Positions 1 through 5,533 of a DNA stretch of 11,720 nucleotides are shown here, one piece after another. The stretch comes from an uncultured Treponema sp. (lineage in GTDB: Bacteria; Spirochaetota; Spirochaetia; Treponematales; Treponemataceae). A program made the position numbers and the translations under genes. Position 1 is the first letter of the stretch. Each line of letters opens with the position of its first letter. The notes under the pieces are model-generated. The model saw only the letters and a program-made list of their open reading frames with translations. It was not told where the DNA came from and searched no databases. Location: the NCBI GenBank assembly GCA_937893155.1, contig CALBGU010000141.1, positions 1 to 11,720 of the forward strand. Direction: 5' to 3'.

Positions 1-122
1 TTACGGCTCGCCCAACGCTGGGGAAGGCATAAACAAAAATTTACGGCGAAAAAACGCTTCGGAAAAATAAATTCGTGTGAATTTTTTAACAGCATTTGTG
101 TCTTTTTTTTGCAAACTGTTGT
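1..122. other. Non-coding stretch at window edge
   Basis: I see no supportable gene in the first 291 bases apart from the two repeats listed separately. The segment 1-70 has the look of a dispersed intergenic repeat: TTACGGC occurs at 1-7 and again at 41-47, close to A-runs and GCTTCGG. A nine-codon minus-strand frame ends at position 1, but it has no ribosome binding site. The transcript of the minus-strand gene ending at 292 presumably finishes somewhere in 1-291. Confidence 0.3.
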
Positions 123-146
123 AACAAGGGGCTTAAGCCCCTTGTT
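123..146. repeat. 24-bp perfect palindrome, copy 1
   Basis: Arms AACAAGGGGC and GCCCCTTGTT flank a central TTAA, so the whole 24 bp is self-complementary. The same 24 bp occurs without a mismatch at 7199-7222. On the plus strand it is followed by TTCTCC, giving a short U-rich tail (TTGTTTTCT) like a weak intrinsic terminator. It lies about 145 bp beyond the stop codon of the minus-strand gene ending at 292, so it could also end that transcript. Two identical copies in 11.7 kb point to a dispersed genomic repeat rather than a one-off terminator. Confidence 0.75.
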
Positions 147-186
147 TTCTCCGCATTACCGTTTTTATGTCATTCTTAACCTGATT

Positions 187-243
187 TGTCATATTGAACG
201 CAAGCAAAATATCTACAGATTCTTCGCGTTGCTCAGAATTACG
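187..243. repeat. Decayed long palindromic repeat
   Basis: The right half (216-240) contains AGATTCTTCGCGTTGCTCAG, and the left half (187-214) is a degraded reverse complement of it, alignable only with several mismatches and small indels. Intergenic elements of this general kind (TGTCATTCTGAG... with ...CTCAGAATGACA) are dispersed in many bacterial genomes. Here the left arm has clearly drifted. It may once have formed a long hairpin; I see no coding capacity in it. Confidence 0.4.
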
Positions 244-291
244 CACTGACACGCAATAATGACCGCATCTTATATCATCACCAAAAATCGC

Positions 292-2019
292 TTAATTGAG
301 CGTAACGCGGATAACTTCGTTGCGTTCTTTGTGGCGCGTTTTCAAAAGCAGGGTGCGCGTGTCGGCAGAATAGGCGTAGCCCGACGAATTATATGACTCA
401 AAACGCGGGTCGGTGCGGTAGAACATTCCGTAAATCTCGATTGCTTTGAGCGATTTTACGCCACTGACCAGCGAATAATGCGATTCAAACTGAGGGAACG
501 TAAAGGTGAGTTCGATGCTCTGCGCGGTATTTTTTGCCGAAACCGCATTTGCCGCCGTCCACACCCAAAGAGGCGCGGTCGGGTCGGTGGTGTTGTCCAA
601 AATAATGGCGCGCGGATAAAATTGATTGTCTTTGACCAAAAGAGCGTACAGCGCCGACAACTGCCACAGTTCCAAATCGGTGTTTTCCTCAAGGCTGGTC
701 ATCACGATAAAGCGCCCCGTTGCCGCGATGTCGTTGCGTCCTGAAATCTCGCCGTAATTCATCAGCGCCGAGCCGATTTTGACTAAATCCAGCACAGAAA
801 GCGCCGTGTCTGGAGAAGCAAGCGCAATTTTTTCGTCCGTGATTTTCAAATTCGCCTCAAAAATCTCCAAGCAACGCCCCAAAACGCTCTCCAGCATTTT
901 TGCACACGAAGAATCCAGCGGCAAAAACACGCTGTACATATTCAAAATGCCCGCCGCTTCCATCAGCGTTGGCTCAAAGTCGCCGATAGACGCAATGCTC
1001 TGCGGAATCGACAGCAAGCGATGCACGTTTTCGGTGCCGCTCATAATCGTCAAATATGAGATGATGTCCCAATTTGCAAAAATTCCCAGATTTCCTGCGG
1101 TCAATGCTTGCGAAACCACGGTTTTGTCATTGTTGAGCTGCATTGCAAGCGTTCGGTTCATCTCCACCAGATTGCCAAAATACGGCGTGGTGCGGAACGT
1201 GCGGCGGCTGCTTCGCTTAAAAGAGGACGGCACGGCATTCAGCGCTTCTTGATACCGTCCGTTCTGCGCCATTTCTGCCACGAACGCCATCACTGCATCT
1301 TCCGTAATCTGCGCCGATTCTGCGCCGAGGAACGCCTGAACCACGCGCTCGCGAAGGTTTTTCACAGCGTTTTCCAGTTCTGTTTTTTCCGCCTTTTTGT
1401 GCGCCAGCGAAGATTCAAACGTGAAAACGCTCGTCGGGTCATACGGCGCAAACAGCGCATTGTCGCCCGCGGAAATCACAAACGCATTTTCTGCAACTTC
1501 GGAGGATTTGAACGCGAACGTGCCTTTTTGGGAATCAAAAATCATCTGTTTGTCGCTGTTTTTGGAAAGGGAATAGCCCGATTCCGCCGCATACTCAAGC
1601 CGCAGTGAAAGCGCGTCTTCGGGGAGTTCTGCCGCGATTTCAAGCCTGCTTTCCTCGCCGCTGCCCGCAACAGAAAAATGCAGCGCCGTGCCGCCCGCAA
1701 AGGTAAAAGTGCACGCATTGTCGTCCGCAACGCTGAAATCCGAAAGCAAAAGCGGTTCGCTCGTGCCGTCCGCGCGCAAAAGCTCGGCTGGTTTGGCGTC
1801 GTTTGCAACAAACGAAATGCCCGGAAACGACGCTTGGAGCGTGTTTTTGAGGGATTTCCCCTTGTTTTCGTCTTGGATTTCCGAAACCGTTACGCGCAAT
1901 GCCCCGATGGAGTGCATAACAGTCGATTCATTTCGGAACTGCAAAAGCAAAATAATGGCGAAAGCAACAATGTATAATACCGTTAAAACAAAAAATTTTC
2001 TTATTGAATGAATACGCAT
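292..2019 (-). CDS. Membrane-anchored periplasmic protein, unknown function
   Basis: A 575-aa protein I do not recognise. Residues 1-8 are basic (MRIHSIRK), followed by one hydrophobic helix at about 9-27 with no cleavage site or lipobox cysteine. It is therefore probably a single-pass anchor with everything else outside the inner membrane. Residues about 38-200 alternate like beta strands. Residues about 205-470 are rich in amphipathic helices (for example around MAFVAEMAQNGRYQEALNAV), which resembles a helical-repeat region, though I cannot assign TPRs. The C-terminal 100 residues look beta-rich again. The ATG at 2019 has only an A-rich, weak ribosome binding region, but the basic-hydrophobic N-terminus fits the start. 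It is transcribed away from the ankyrin gene and has no visible operon partner. The ORF is long and coherent, so it is very likely a real gene; its role is open. Confidence 0.8.
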   Translation of the reverse strand: MRIHSIRKFFVLTVLYIVAFAIILLLQFRNESTVMHSIGALRVTVSEIQDENKGKSLKNTLQASFPGISFVANDAKPAELLRADGTSEPLLLSDFSVADDNACTFTFAGGTALHFSVAGSGEESRLEIAAELPEDALSLRLEYAAESGYSLSKNSDKQMIFDSQKGTFAFKSSEVAENAFVISAGDNALFAPYDPTSVFTFESSLAHKKAEKTELENAVKNLRERVVQAFLGAESAQITEDAVMAFVAEMAQNGRYQEALNAVPSSFKRSSRRTFRTTPYFGNLVEMNRTLAMQLNNDKTVVSQALTAGNLGIFANWDIISYLTIMSGTENVHRLLSIPQSIASIGDFEPTLMEAAGILNMYSVFLPLDSSCAKMLESVLGRCLEIFEANLKITDEKIALASPDTALSVLDLVKIGSALMNYGEISGRNDIAATGRFIVMTSLEENTDLELWQLSALYALLVKDNQFYPRAIILDNTTDPTAPLWVWTAANAVSAKNTAQSIELTFTFPQFESHYSLVSGVKSLKAIEIYGMFYRTDPRFESYNSSGYAYSADTRTLLLKTRHKERNEVIRVTLN

Positions 2020-2147
2020 TTGCTTTTAGTTTACTAGAGCCGCGCAACAAAATCAAGAACTTCCTTTTTTGTAATATTGCCAAAAATATACGTTGTTGAT
2101 AAGCTACAAAGGATTTCCGAGAAAGTTTTATTGTGGAGTATAATTAA

Positions 2148-2504
2148 ATGAAAAAAGCCCTATTTATTCTCATCAGTTTTCTATTTTTGGTGCAATCAGT
2201 CTTTTCTGCTTCCGCGCCAACCGAAAAAGAGCTAAACGATTTGAGAGAAGCACTTTTCACTGGTAATGCAGAATATGTAGAGAATTTTTTGCGCTCTTAC
2301 CCCGCGTATGCAAAGGAGAAACCAGCGTTAATACTATTTGCGGCAGGAATGGGGCATACCGAAGTCGTATCAGCCTTGATAAAAAACGGCGCAAACGTAA
2401 ATGAGAAAGACGATAACAATAACGGGCGGACTGCGTTAATGTACGCGGCAGGATTAGGACATACCGAGGTCGTATCGGTCTTGCTAAAGAACGGCGCAGA
2501 CTAA
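2148..2504 (+). CDS. Secreted ankyrin-repeat protein, short, possibly truncated
   Basis: A 118-aa protein with a classical Sec signal peptide: KK at the N-terminus, a hydrophobic core at about 4-18, and a likely cleavage after VFSA or SASA (about residue 21-23). The mature part has a degenerate ankyrin unit (about 30-60), then two near-identical ones containing GHTEVVSALIKNGANVN and GHTEVVSVLLKNGAD. The two units are also similar at DNA level, so they are a recent internal duplication. A GTGGAG Shine-Dalgarno lies at 2132-2137. The protein stops inside the third unit, just where VN would follow GAD. In the +1 frame the text continues as TNDSSIKTIQTDWGTE and stops at 2548-2550, directly abutting the next ATG. 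This suggests either a one-base loss near 2498 or natural wear of the gene. Ankyrin repeats bind proteins; a periplasmic or secreted site is inferred and the partner is unknown. Confidence 0.75.
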   Translation: MKKALFILISFLFLVQSVFSASAPTEKELNDLREALFTGNAEYVENFLRSYPAYAKEKPALILFAAGMGHTEVVSALIKNGANVNEKDDNNNGRTALMYAAGLGHTEVVSVLLKNGAD

Positions 2505-2550
2505 TGACAGCTCTATTAAAACGATTCAGACCGACTGGGGAACAGAATAA

Positions 2551-3003
2551 ATGAAATTGGTAATTGAAACAGACAAAACAAAAGCAGAAATTAGGGGCAT
2601 AATCGCCGAAAACACGTCGGAATTCAGCAAAAATCCGTTTTTTTCAGTCGGTTGCGAATATTTTAACGGCAAAATCTCTGAAAATTCGTTCAAAATCAGG
2701 CGAAACATCAGCTACCGAAACAACGGACTGCCCGAAATCAATGGCAAAATCCAAGAAATCACCGACCAAAACGGCAGCAAACGCACAAAAATTACAATCT
2801 CCATAGCCCCTATGCCAATTATACAATTCATCACGGTGCTTTGGTGCGCTGTTTCCGCGTTTTTTTTCGTTGCGATTTCCTTCCTGCGCACTACCTTTGC
2901 ATTCGTGCCGTTCCTCTTTTTGATTTCAGGCATTTTTACCTTTTTACCCACAAAAATCGAATCACACATCGCAAAATCAAAACTCGAAGCTCTTTTGCAC
3001 TAA
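2551..3003 (+). CDS. Small two-helix membrane protein, unknown function
   Basis: A 150-aa protein. Residues 1-84 are soluble and polar, with the pattern FFSVGCEYFNGKISENSFKI followed by RRNISYRNNGLPEINGKI. Two transmembrane helices follow at about 87-108 and 112-131, then a short basic tail. The motif around NGKISENSFKIRR and SYRNNGLP resembles small uncharacterised membrane proteins found in spirochaetes, Bacteroidetes and Firmicutes, but I cannot name the family. The ATG follows TAA in the arrangement TAAATG, and GGGGAA at 2537-2542 could serve as ribosome binding site. This tight join suggests co-transcription with the ankyrin gene. Codon use is AT-rich like the ankyrin gene and unlike the sulfur locus. 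Role unknown. Confidence 0.7.
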   Translation: MKLVIETDKTKAEIRGIIAENTSEFSKNPFFSVGCEYFNGKISENSFKIRRNISYRNNGLPEINGKIQEITDQNGSKRTKITISIAPMPIIQFITVLWCAVSAFFFVAISFLRTTFAFVPFLFLISGIFTFLPTKIESHIAKSKLEALLH

Positions 3004-3074
3004 AAAAAATAAATCACAAAAAATGAAAAAAATCTCAAAAACCTATTGACAGAGTAGGAAAATAAAGATATAAC
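3002..3074 (+). promoter_or_regulatory. Strong sigma-70 type promoter of the sulfur locus
   Basis: TTGACA (3046-3051) and TATAAC (3069-3074) are separated by exactly 17 nt. That is a perfect -35 and a five-of-six -10, putting the transcription start near 3081. Upstream, A-tracts at 3002-3009, 3018-3023, 3026-3032 and 3037-3041 resemble an UP element or intrinsically bent DNA. The 11-mer AAACCTATTGA overlaps the -35 (3039-3049) and recurs at 3088-3098 in the early transcript, and could be an operator half-pair. The promoter gives a leader of about 170 nt before metY. Confidence 0.75.
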
Positions 3075-3127
3075 TATCACAACAATTAAACCTATTGAAA
3101 AACTGGGTAATATCATAGGAGGCACAC

Positions 3128-3205
3128 ATGAAATTTTATTTTGAAAAACTTGTTCGCGAAAATTTCCGCAATGGGCTCATGTGCCTCTGTCCTCTTTTCG
3201 CCTAA
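3128..3205 (+). CDS. Cysteine-containing leader peptide upstream of metY
   Basis: A 25-codon frame: ATG at 3128, TAA at 3203-3205, with an excellent Shine-Dalgarno AGGAGG at 3117-3122 five bases before the ATG. The N-terminal half is MKFYFEKLVRENFRN and the end is GLMCLCPLFA, so Met18, Cys19 and Cys21 cluster close to the stop. It sits between a strong promoter and an O-acetylhomoserine sulfhydrylase gene, in a locus that also carries a CjaA-like (cysteine-type) importer. This is the position and composition expected of a peptide whose translation senses charged tRNA-Cys (possibly tRNA-Met). The peptide itself probably has no function after synthesis. It could be a chance ORF, but the strong ribosome binding site and the overlapping RNA pairings argue against that. 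Confidence 0.65.
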   Translation: MKFYFEKLVRENFRNGLMCLCPLFA

Positions 3206-3228
3206 ACCGAACGTGTTTTCGGTCTTTT
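3206..3228 (+). terminator. Small intrinsic terminator-like hairpin after the leader peptide
   Basis: ACCGAA (3206-3211) and TTCGGT (3218-3223) form a perfect 6-bp stem around the loop CGTGTT, followed by CTTTTAATT. It starts on the base right after the leader peptide stop codon, so a terminating ribosome would physically overlap its 5' arm. The stem is short for an efficient terminator. It may be the transcriptional arm of the attenuator, or only a spacer between the leader and the metY ribosome binding site. Confidence 0.4.
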
Positions 3229-3254
3229 AATTCATTGCATTACAGAGGATTATT

Positions 3255-4535
3255 ATGAGCAACTACAAATTTGAAACATTGCAACTCCACGTTGGACAGG
3301 AAAGCGCAGACCCCGCAACAGATTCTCGTGCGGTGCCGATTTATCAGACGACATCGTATGTGTTCCACAACTCAAAGCACGCCGCAGACCGTTTTGGGCT
3401 TGCCGACGCGGGCAATATTTACGGTCGCCTAACAAACTCAACGCAGGACGTGTTTGAAAAGCGCATTGCGGCTCTTGAGGGCGGTTCAGCGGCGCTGGCG
3501 ACGGCTTCGGGCGCGGCGGCAATCACCTACACCATTCAGGCGCTCGCGGCAAACGGCGGGCATATCGTATCGCAGAAAACGATTTACGGCGGAAGTTACA
3601 ACCTTTTGGCGCACACGCTGCCGCAGTTCGGCATTACCACGACGTTTGTGAACGCGCATAATCTCTCGGAAGTCGAGGGCGCAATCCAAGAAAACACCCG
3701 TGCGATTTTCCTTGAAACGCTCGGAAATCCAAACAGCGATATTCCCGACATCGACAAAATCGCCGACATCGCGCACAAGCACGGGCTTCCGCTCGTCATC
3801 GACAACACGTTCGGCACTCCGTATCTCATTCGCCCGATTGAGCACGGAGCTGACATCGTGGTTCATTCGGCGACGAAGTTCATCGGCGGGCACGGCACAA
3901 CGCTCGGCGGGGTTATTGTGGAAAGCGGGAAATTCAACTGGAAGGCAAGCGGAAAATACCCGAATATCGCAGAGCCAAACCCGAGCTATCACGGCATTTC
4001 GTTCTACGACGCGGTTGGTCCTGCGGCGTTTGTAACGTATATCCGCGCGATTTTGCTCCGCGATACAGGGGCTACGATTTCGCCATTCAATGCGTTTTTG
4101 CTGTTGCAGGGCGTGGAAACGCTTTCTCTCCGCCTTGACCGCCACGCAGAAAACACAAAGAAGGTCGTCGAGTTTCTGAAAAATCACCCAAAAGTTGCAA
4201 AAGTGAATCACCCTTCTCTGAGCGACCACCCAGACCATGCACTCTACACAAAATATTTTCCGAACGGAGGCGCGTCGATTTTCACATTCGACATCAAAGG
4301 CGGACGCGAAGAAGCGTGGCGATTTATTGACAGCCTCAAGATTTTCTCGCTGTTGGCAAACGTGGCAGACGTGAAATCGCTCGTGATTCACCCGGCAAGC
4401 ACGACGCACAGTCAGCTTTCCGACGCAGAACTTGCCGACCAAGGCATTTCGCAAAGCACAATCCGCCTTTCAATCGGCACGGAGCACATCGACGACATCA
4501 TTGCCGATTTGTCGCAGGCATTCGATAATGTGTAA
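3255..4535 (+). CDS. metY: O-acetylhomoserine sulfhydrylase (PLP-dependent)
   Basis: A 426-aa Cys/Met-metabolism PLP enzyme, the usual length for the O-acetylhomoserine aminocarboxypropyltransferase group. It joins O-acetylhomoserine and sulfide to give homocysteine and acetate in the cytoplasm. Visible hallmarks: the N-terminal FETLQLHVGQ, typical of MetY; YGRLTNSTQ at 56-64 (phosphate and substrate contacts); YGGSYNLL at 111-118 with the PLP-stacking Tyr111; DNTFGTPY at 183-190; and HSATKFIGGHGT with the PLP lysine at about 208. The MetY-specific insert with GKYPNIAEPNPSYHG follows. The Shine-Dalgarno AGAGGA (3244-3249) decides the ATG at 3255. It is the first full gene after the Cys leader, so it is probably induced when cysteine (or methionine) is scarce. 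O-acetylserine sulfhydrylase side activity is possible in this family; the choice of substrate cannot be read here. Confidence 0.93.
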   Translation: MSNYKFETLQLHVGQESADPATDSRAVPIYQTTSYVFHNSKHAADRFGLADAGNIYGRLTNSTQDVFEKRIAALEGGSAALATASGAAAITYTIQALAANGGHIVSQKTIYGGSYNLLAHTLPQFGITTTFVNAHNLSEVEGAIQENTRAIFLETLGNPNSDIPDIDKIADIAHKHGLPLVIDNTFGTPYLIRPIEHGADIVVHSATKFIGGHGTTLGGVIVESGKFNWKASGKYPNIAEPNPSYHGISFYDAVGPAAFVTYIRAILLRDTGATISPFNAFLLLQGVETLSLRLDRHAENTKKVVEFLKNHPKVAKVNHPSLSDHPDHALYTKYFPNGGASIFTFDIKGGREEAWRFIDSLKIFSLLANVADVKSLVIHPASTTHSQLSDAELADQGISQSTIRLSIGTEHIDDIIADLSQAFDNV

Positions 4536-4545
4536 AACAGGCAGT

Positions 4546-4567
4546 CATTGGCGTTCATTCGCCAATG
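4546..4567 (+). other. Perfect 8-bp hairpin after metY
   Basis: CATTGGCG (4546-4553) and CGCCAATG (4560-4567) pair perfectly around the 6-nt loop TTCATT, about 10 nt after the metY stop codon. No U-run follows directly. It could be an mRNA 3' stabiliser, or act together with the AU-rich hairpin at 4587-4604 as a partial terminator that lowers read-through into the transporter genes. Confidence 0.55.
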
Positions 4568-4586
4568 GCGCGCATATCTTCTAAAA

Positions 4587-4617
4587 ACTGAAAATTTTTT
4601 CAGTCCAATTCTTTTTT
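4587..4617 (+). terminator. Candidate AU-rich intrinsic terminator between metY and the binding protein
   Basis: ACTGAAAA (4587-4594) and TTTTCAGT (4597-4604) are perfect complements, followed a few bases later by a run of seven T (CTTTTTTTAC). The stem is mostly A-U, so termination may be partial. On the minus strand it would read equally as a stem followed by T-poor sequence, so it is oriented for plus-strand transcripts. Whether the transporter genes depend on read-through or have their own promoter in 4605-4655 is not clear; I found no convincing -35/-10 pair there. Confidence 0.45.
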
Positions 4618-4674
4618 TACCATCGCATTTTACTCAAAACAATTCCAAAAATGGAACGCTATAAGGAGCATTTT

Positions 4675-5523
4675 ATGTCAACTATTTTTTCAACATTCAC
4701 AAAAACAATCGCTCTTGCCCTCGCACTAAGCACCATCGCCCTTTCGCCGATTGCGGCAAAATCAAAAACGGGACGCACGGTTAAAGAAATCCAAAAAAGC
4801 AAAACGATAAAAATCGCGGTCTTCAGCGACAAAAAACCGTTCGGCTATGTGGACGAAAACGGCGAGTATCAAGGCTACGACGTGTATTTCGGCAACCGAA
4901 TCGCCAAGGATTTGGGCGTAAAAGTCAAATACGTTCCCGTGGAAGCGGCTTCGCGCGTGGAAGTGCTCACGACGGGCAAAGTCGACCTCGTGCTCGCAAA
5001 CTTCACCGTAACCGAAGAGCGCGCGCAGAAAGTCGATTTCGCACTGCCGTATATGAAAGTCGCGCTCGGCATTGTGTCGCCGAAATCCGCGCTCATCACC
5101 GACCCCGCCCAGCTCAACGGCAAAACGCTGATTATCGCAAAAGGAACAACGGCGGAATCGTATTTTTCAAAGAATTATCCCGAAATCAAATTGCTCAAGT
5201 TCGACCAGTATTCCGAGGCGTACAATGCGCTTTTGGACGGACGCGGAGACGCGCTTTCCACCGATAACACCGAAGTTCTGGCGTGGGCAATCGAAAATCC
5301 TGCGTTTGCGGTGGGCGCGGGCGCGGACTCAATCGGCAGCCTCGACGCAATCGCAGGCGCGGTGCAAAAAGGCAACAAGGATTTGCTGAATTGGATTAAC
5401 AACGAAATCGTTTCGCTTGCAAAAGAGAATTTCTTCCACGCAGATTACGAAGCCACCTTGCGCGCAGTCTACGGCAAAGACAGCGACGCCGACAGTTTGG
5501 TTGTTGAAGGCGGAAAACTCTAA
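4675..5523 (+). CDS. Periplasmic amino acid (probably cysteine) binding protein of an ABC importer
   Basis: A 282-aa SBP family 3 protein. The ATG at 4675 is chosen because AAGGAG (4663-4668) precedes it by six bases; an in-frame ATG at 4651 lacks a ribosome binding site and would spoil the signal peptide. The signal peptide (about 1-28, ending SPIAA) has no lipobox cysteine, so the protein is soluble in the periplasm rather than a lipoprotein. The mature part has the family blocks FGYVDENGEYQGYDVYFGNR (56-75), DLVLANFTVTEERAQKVDFA (104-123), KGTTAESYF (about 157-165) and LLDGRGDA. The text LANFT..ERA..VDFALPYMKVALG and KGTTAE.YF closely resembles the cysteine-binding CjaA of Campylobacter as I remember it, so cysteine or cystine is the likely ligand. 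The sulfur genes around it support this. Other polar amino acids cannot be excluded. Confidence 0.88.
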   Translation: MSTIFSTFTKTIALALALSTIALSPIAAKSKTGRTVKEIQKSKTIKIAVFSDKKPFGYVDENGEYQGYDVYFGNRIAKDLGVKVKYVPVEAASRVEVLTTGKVDLVLANFTVTEERAQKVDFALPYMKVALGIVSPKSALITDPAQLNGKTLIIAKGTTAESYFSKNYPEIKLLKFDQYSEAYNALLDGRGDALSTDNTEVLAWAIENPAFAVGAGADSIGSLDAIAGAVQKGNKDLLNWINNEIVSLAKENFFHADYEATLRAVYGKDSDADSLVVEGGKL

Positions 5524-5533
5524 CGCATTTTTC

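Larger units (their letters stand above)
3117..3248 (+). promoter_or_regulatory. Leader RNA with mutually exclusive pairings (putative cysteine attenuator)
   Basis: Three segments compete. Segment A, 3119-3125 (GAGGCAC, the leader peptide's Shine-Dalgarno) is a perfect complement of 3181-3187 (GTGCCTC, leader codons Met18-Leu20). The helix extends through the leader AUG with CAT at 3178-3180 after a two-base bulge. Segment B, 3184-3190 (CCTCTGT) is a perfect complement of segment C, 3242-3248 (ACAGAGG), the Shine-Dalgarno of metY. A further stem, GCGAAAA (3156-3162) with TTTTCGC (3195-3201), encloses the Cys codons. A ribosome paused at the Cys codons would cover B and free the metY ribosome binding site; a fast ribosome would let B pair with C. 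The pairings are read directly from the sequence; the mechanism is inferred. Confidence 0.55.

Noticed and set aside
1..30. Nine-codon minus-strand ORF at the window edge
   Set aside because: No ribosome binding site and a length expected by chance; more likely part of a non-coding repeat.
2139..2144. TATAAT as -10 box of the ankyrin gene
   Set aside because: It lies between the Shine-Dalgarno GTGGAG and the ATG, so transcription from it would lose the ribosome binding site, and no -35 is placed correctly.
3081..3254. SAM riboswitch or T-box ahead of metY
   Set aside because: I could not find the conserved core of a SAM riboswitch or the T-box sequence; the leader peptide with alternative pairings explains the region better.
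3486..4454. 322-aa ORF on the minus strand
   Set aside because: Lies wholly opposite metY, whose motifs are unmistakable; the antisense protein is arginine- and cysteine-rich with no domain pattern.
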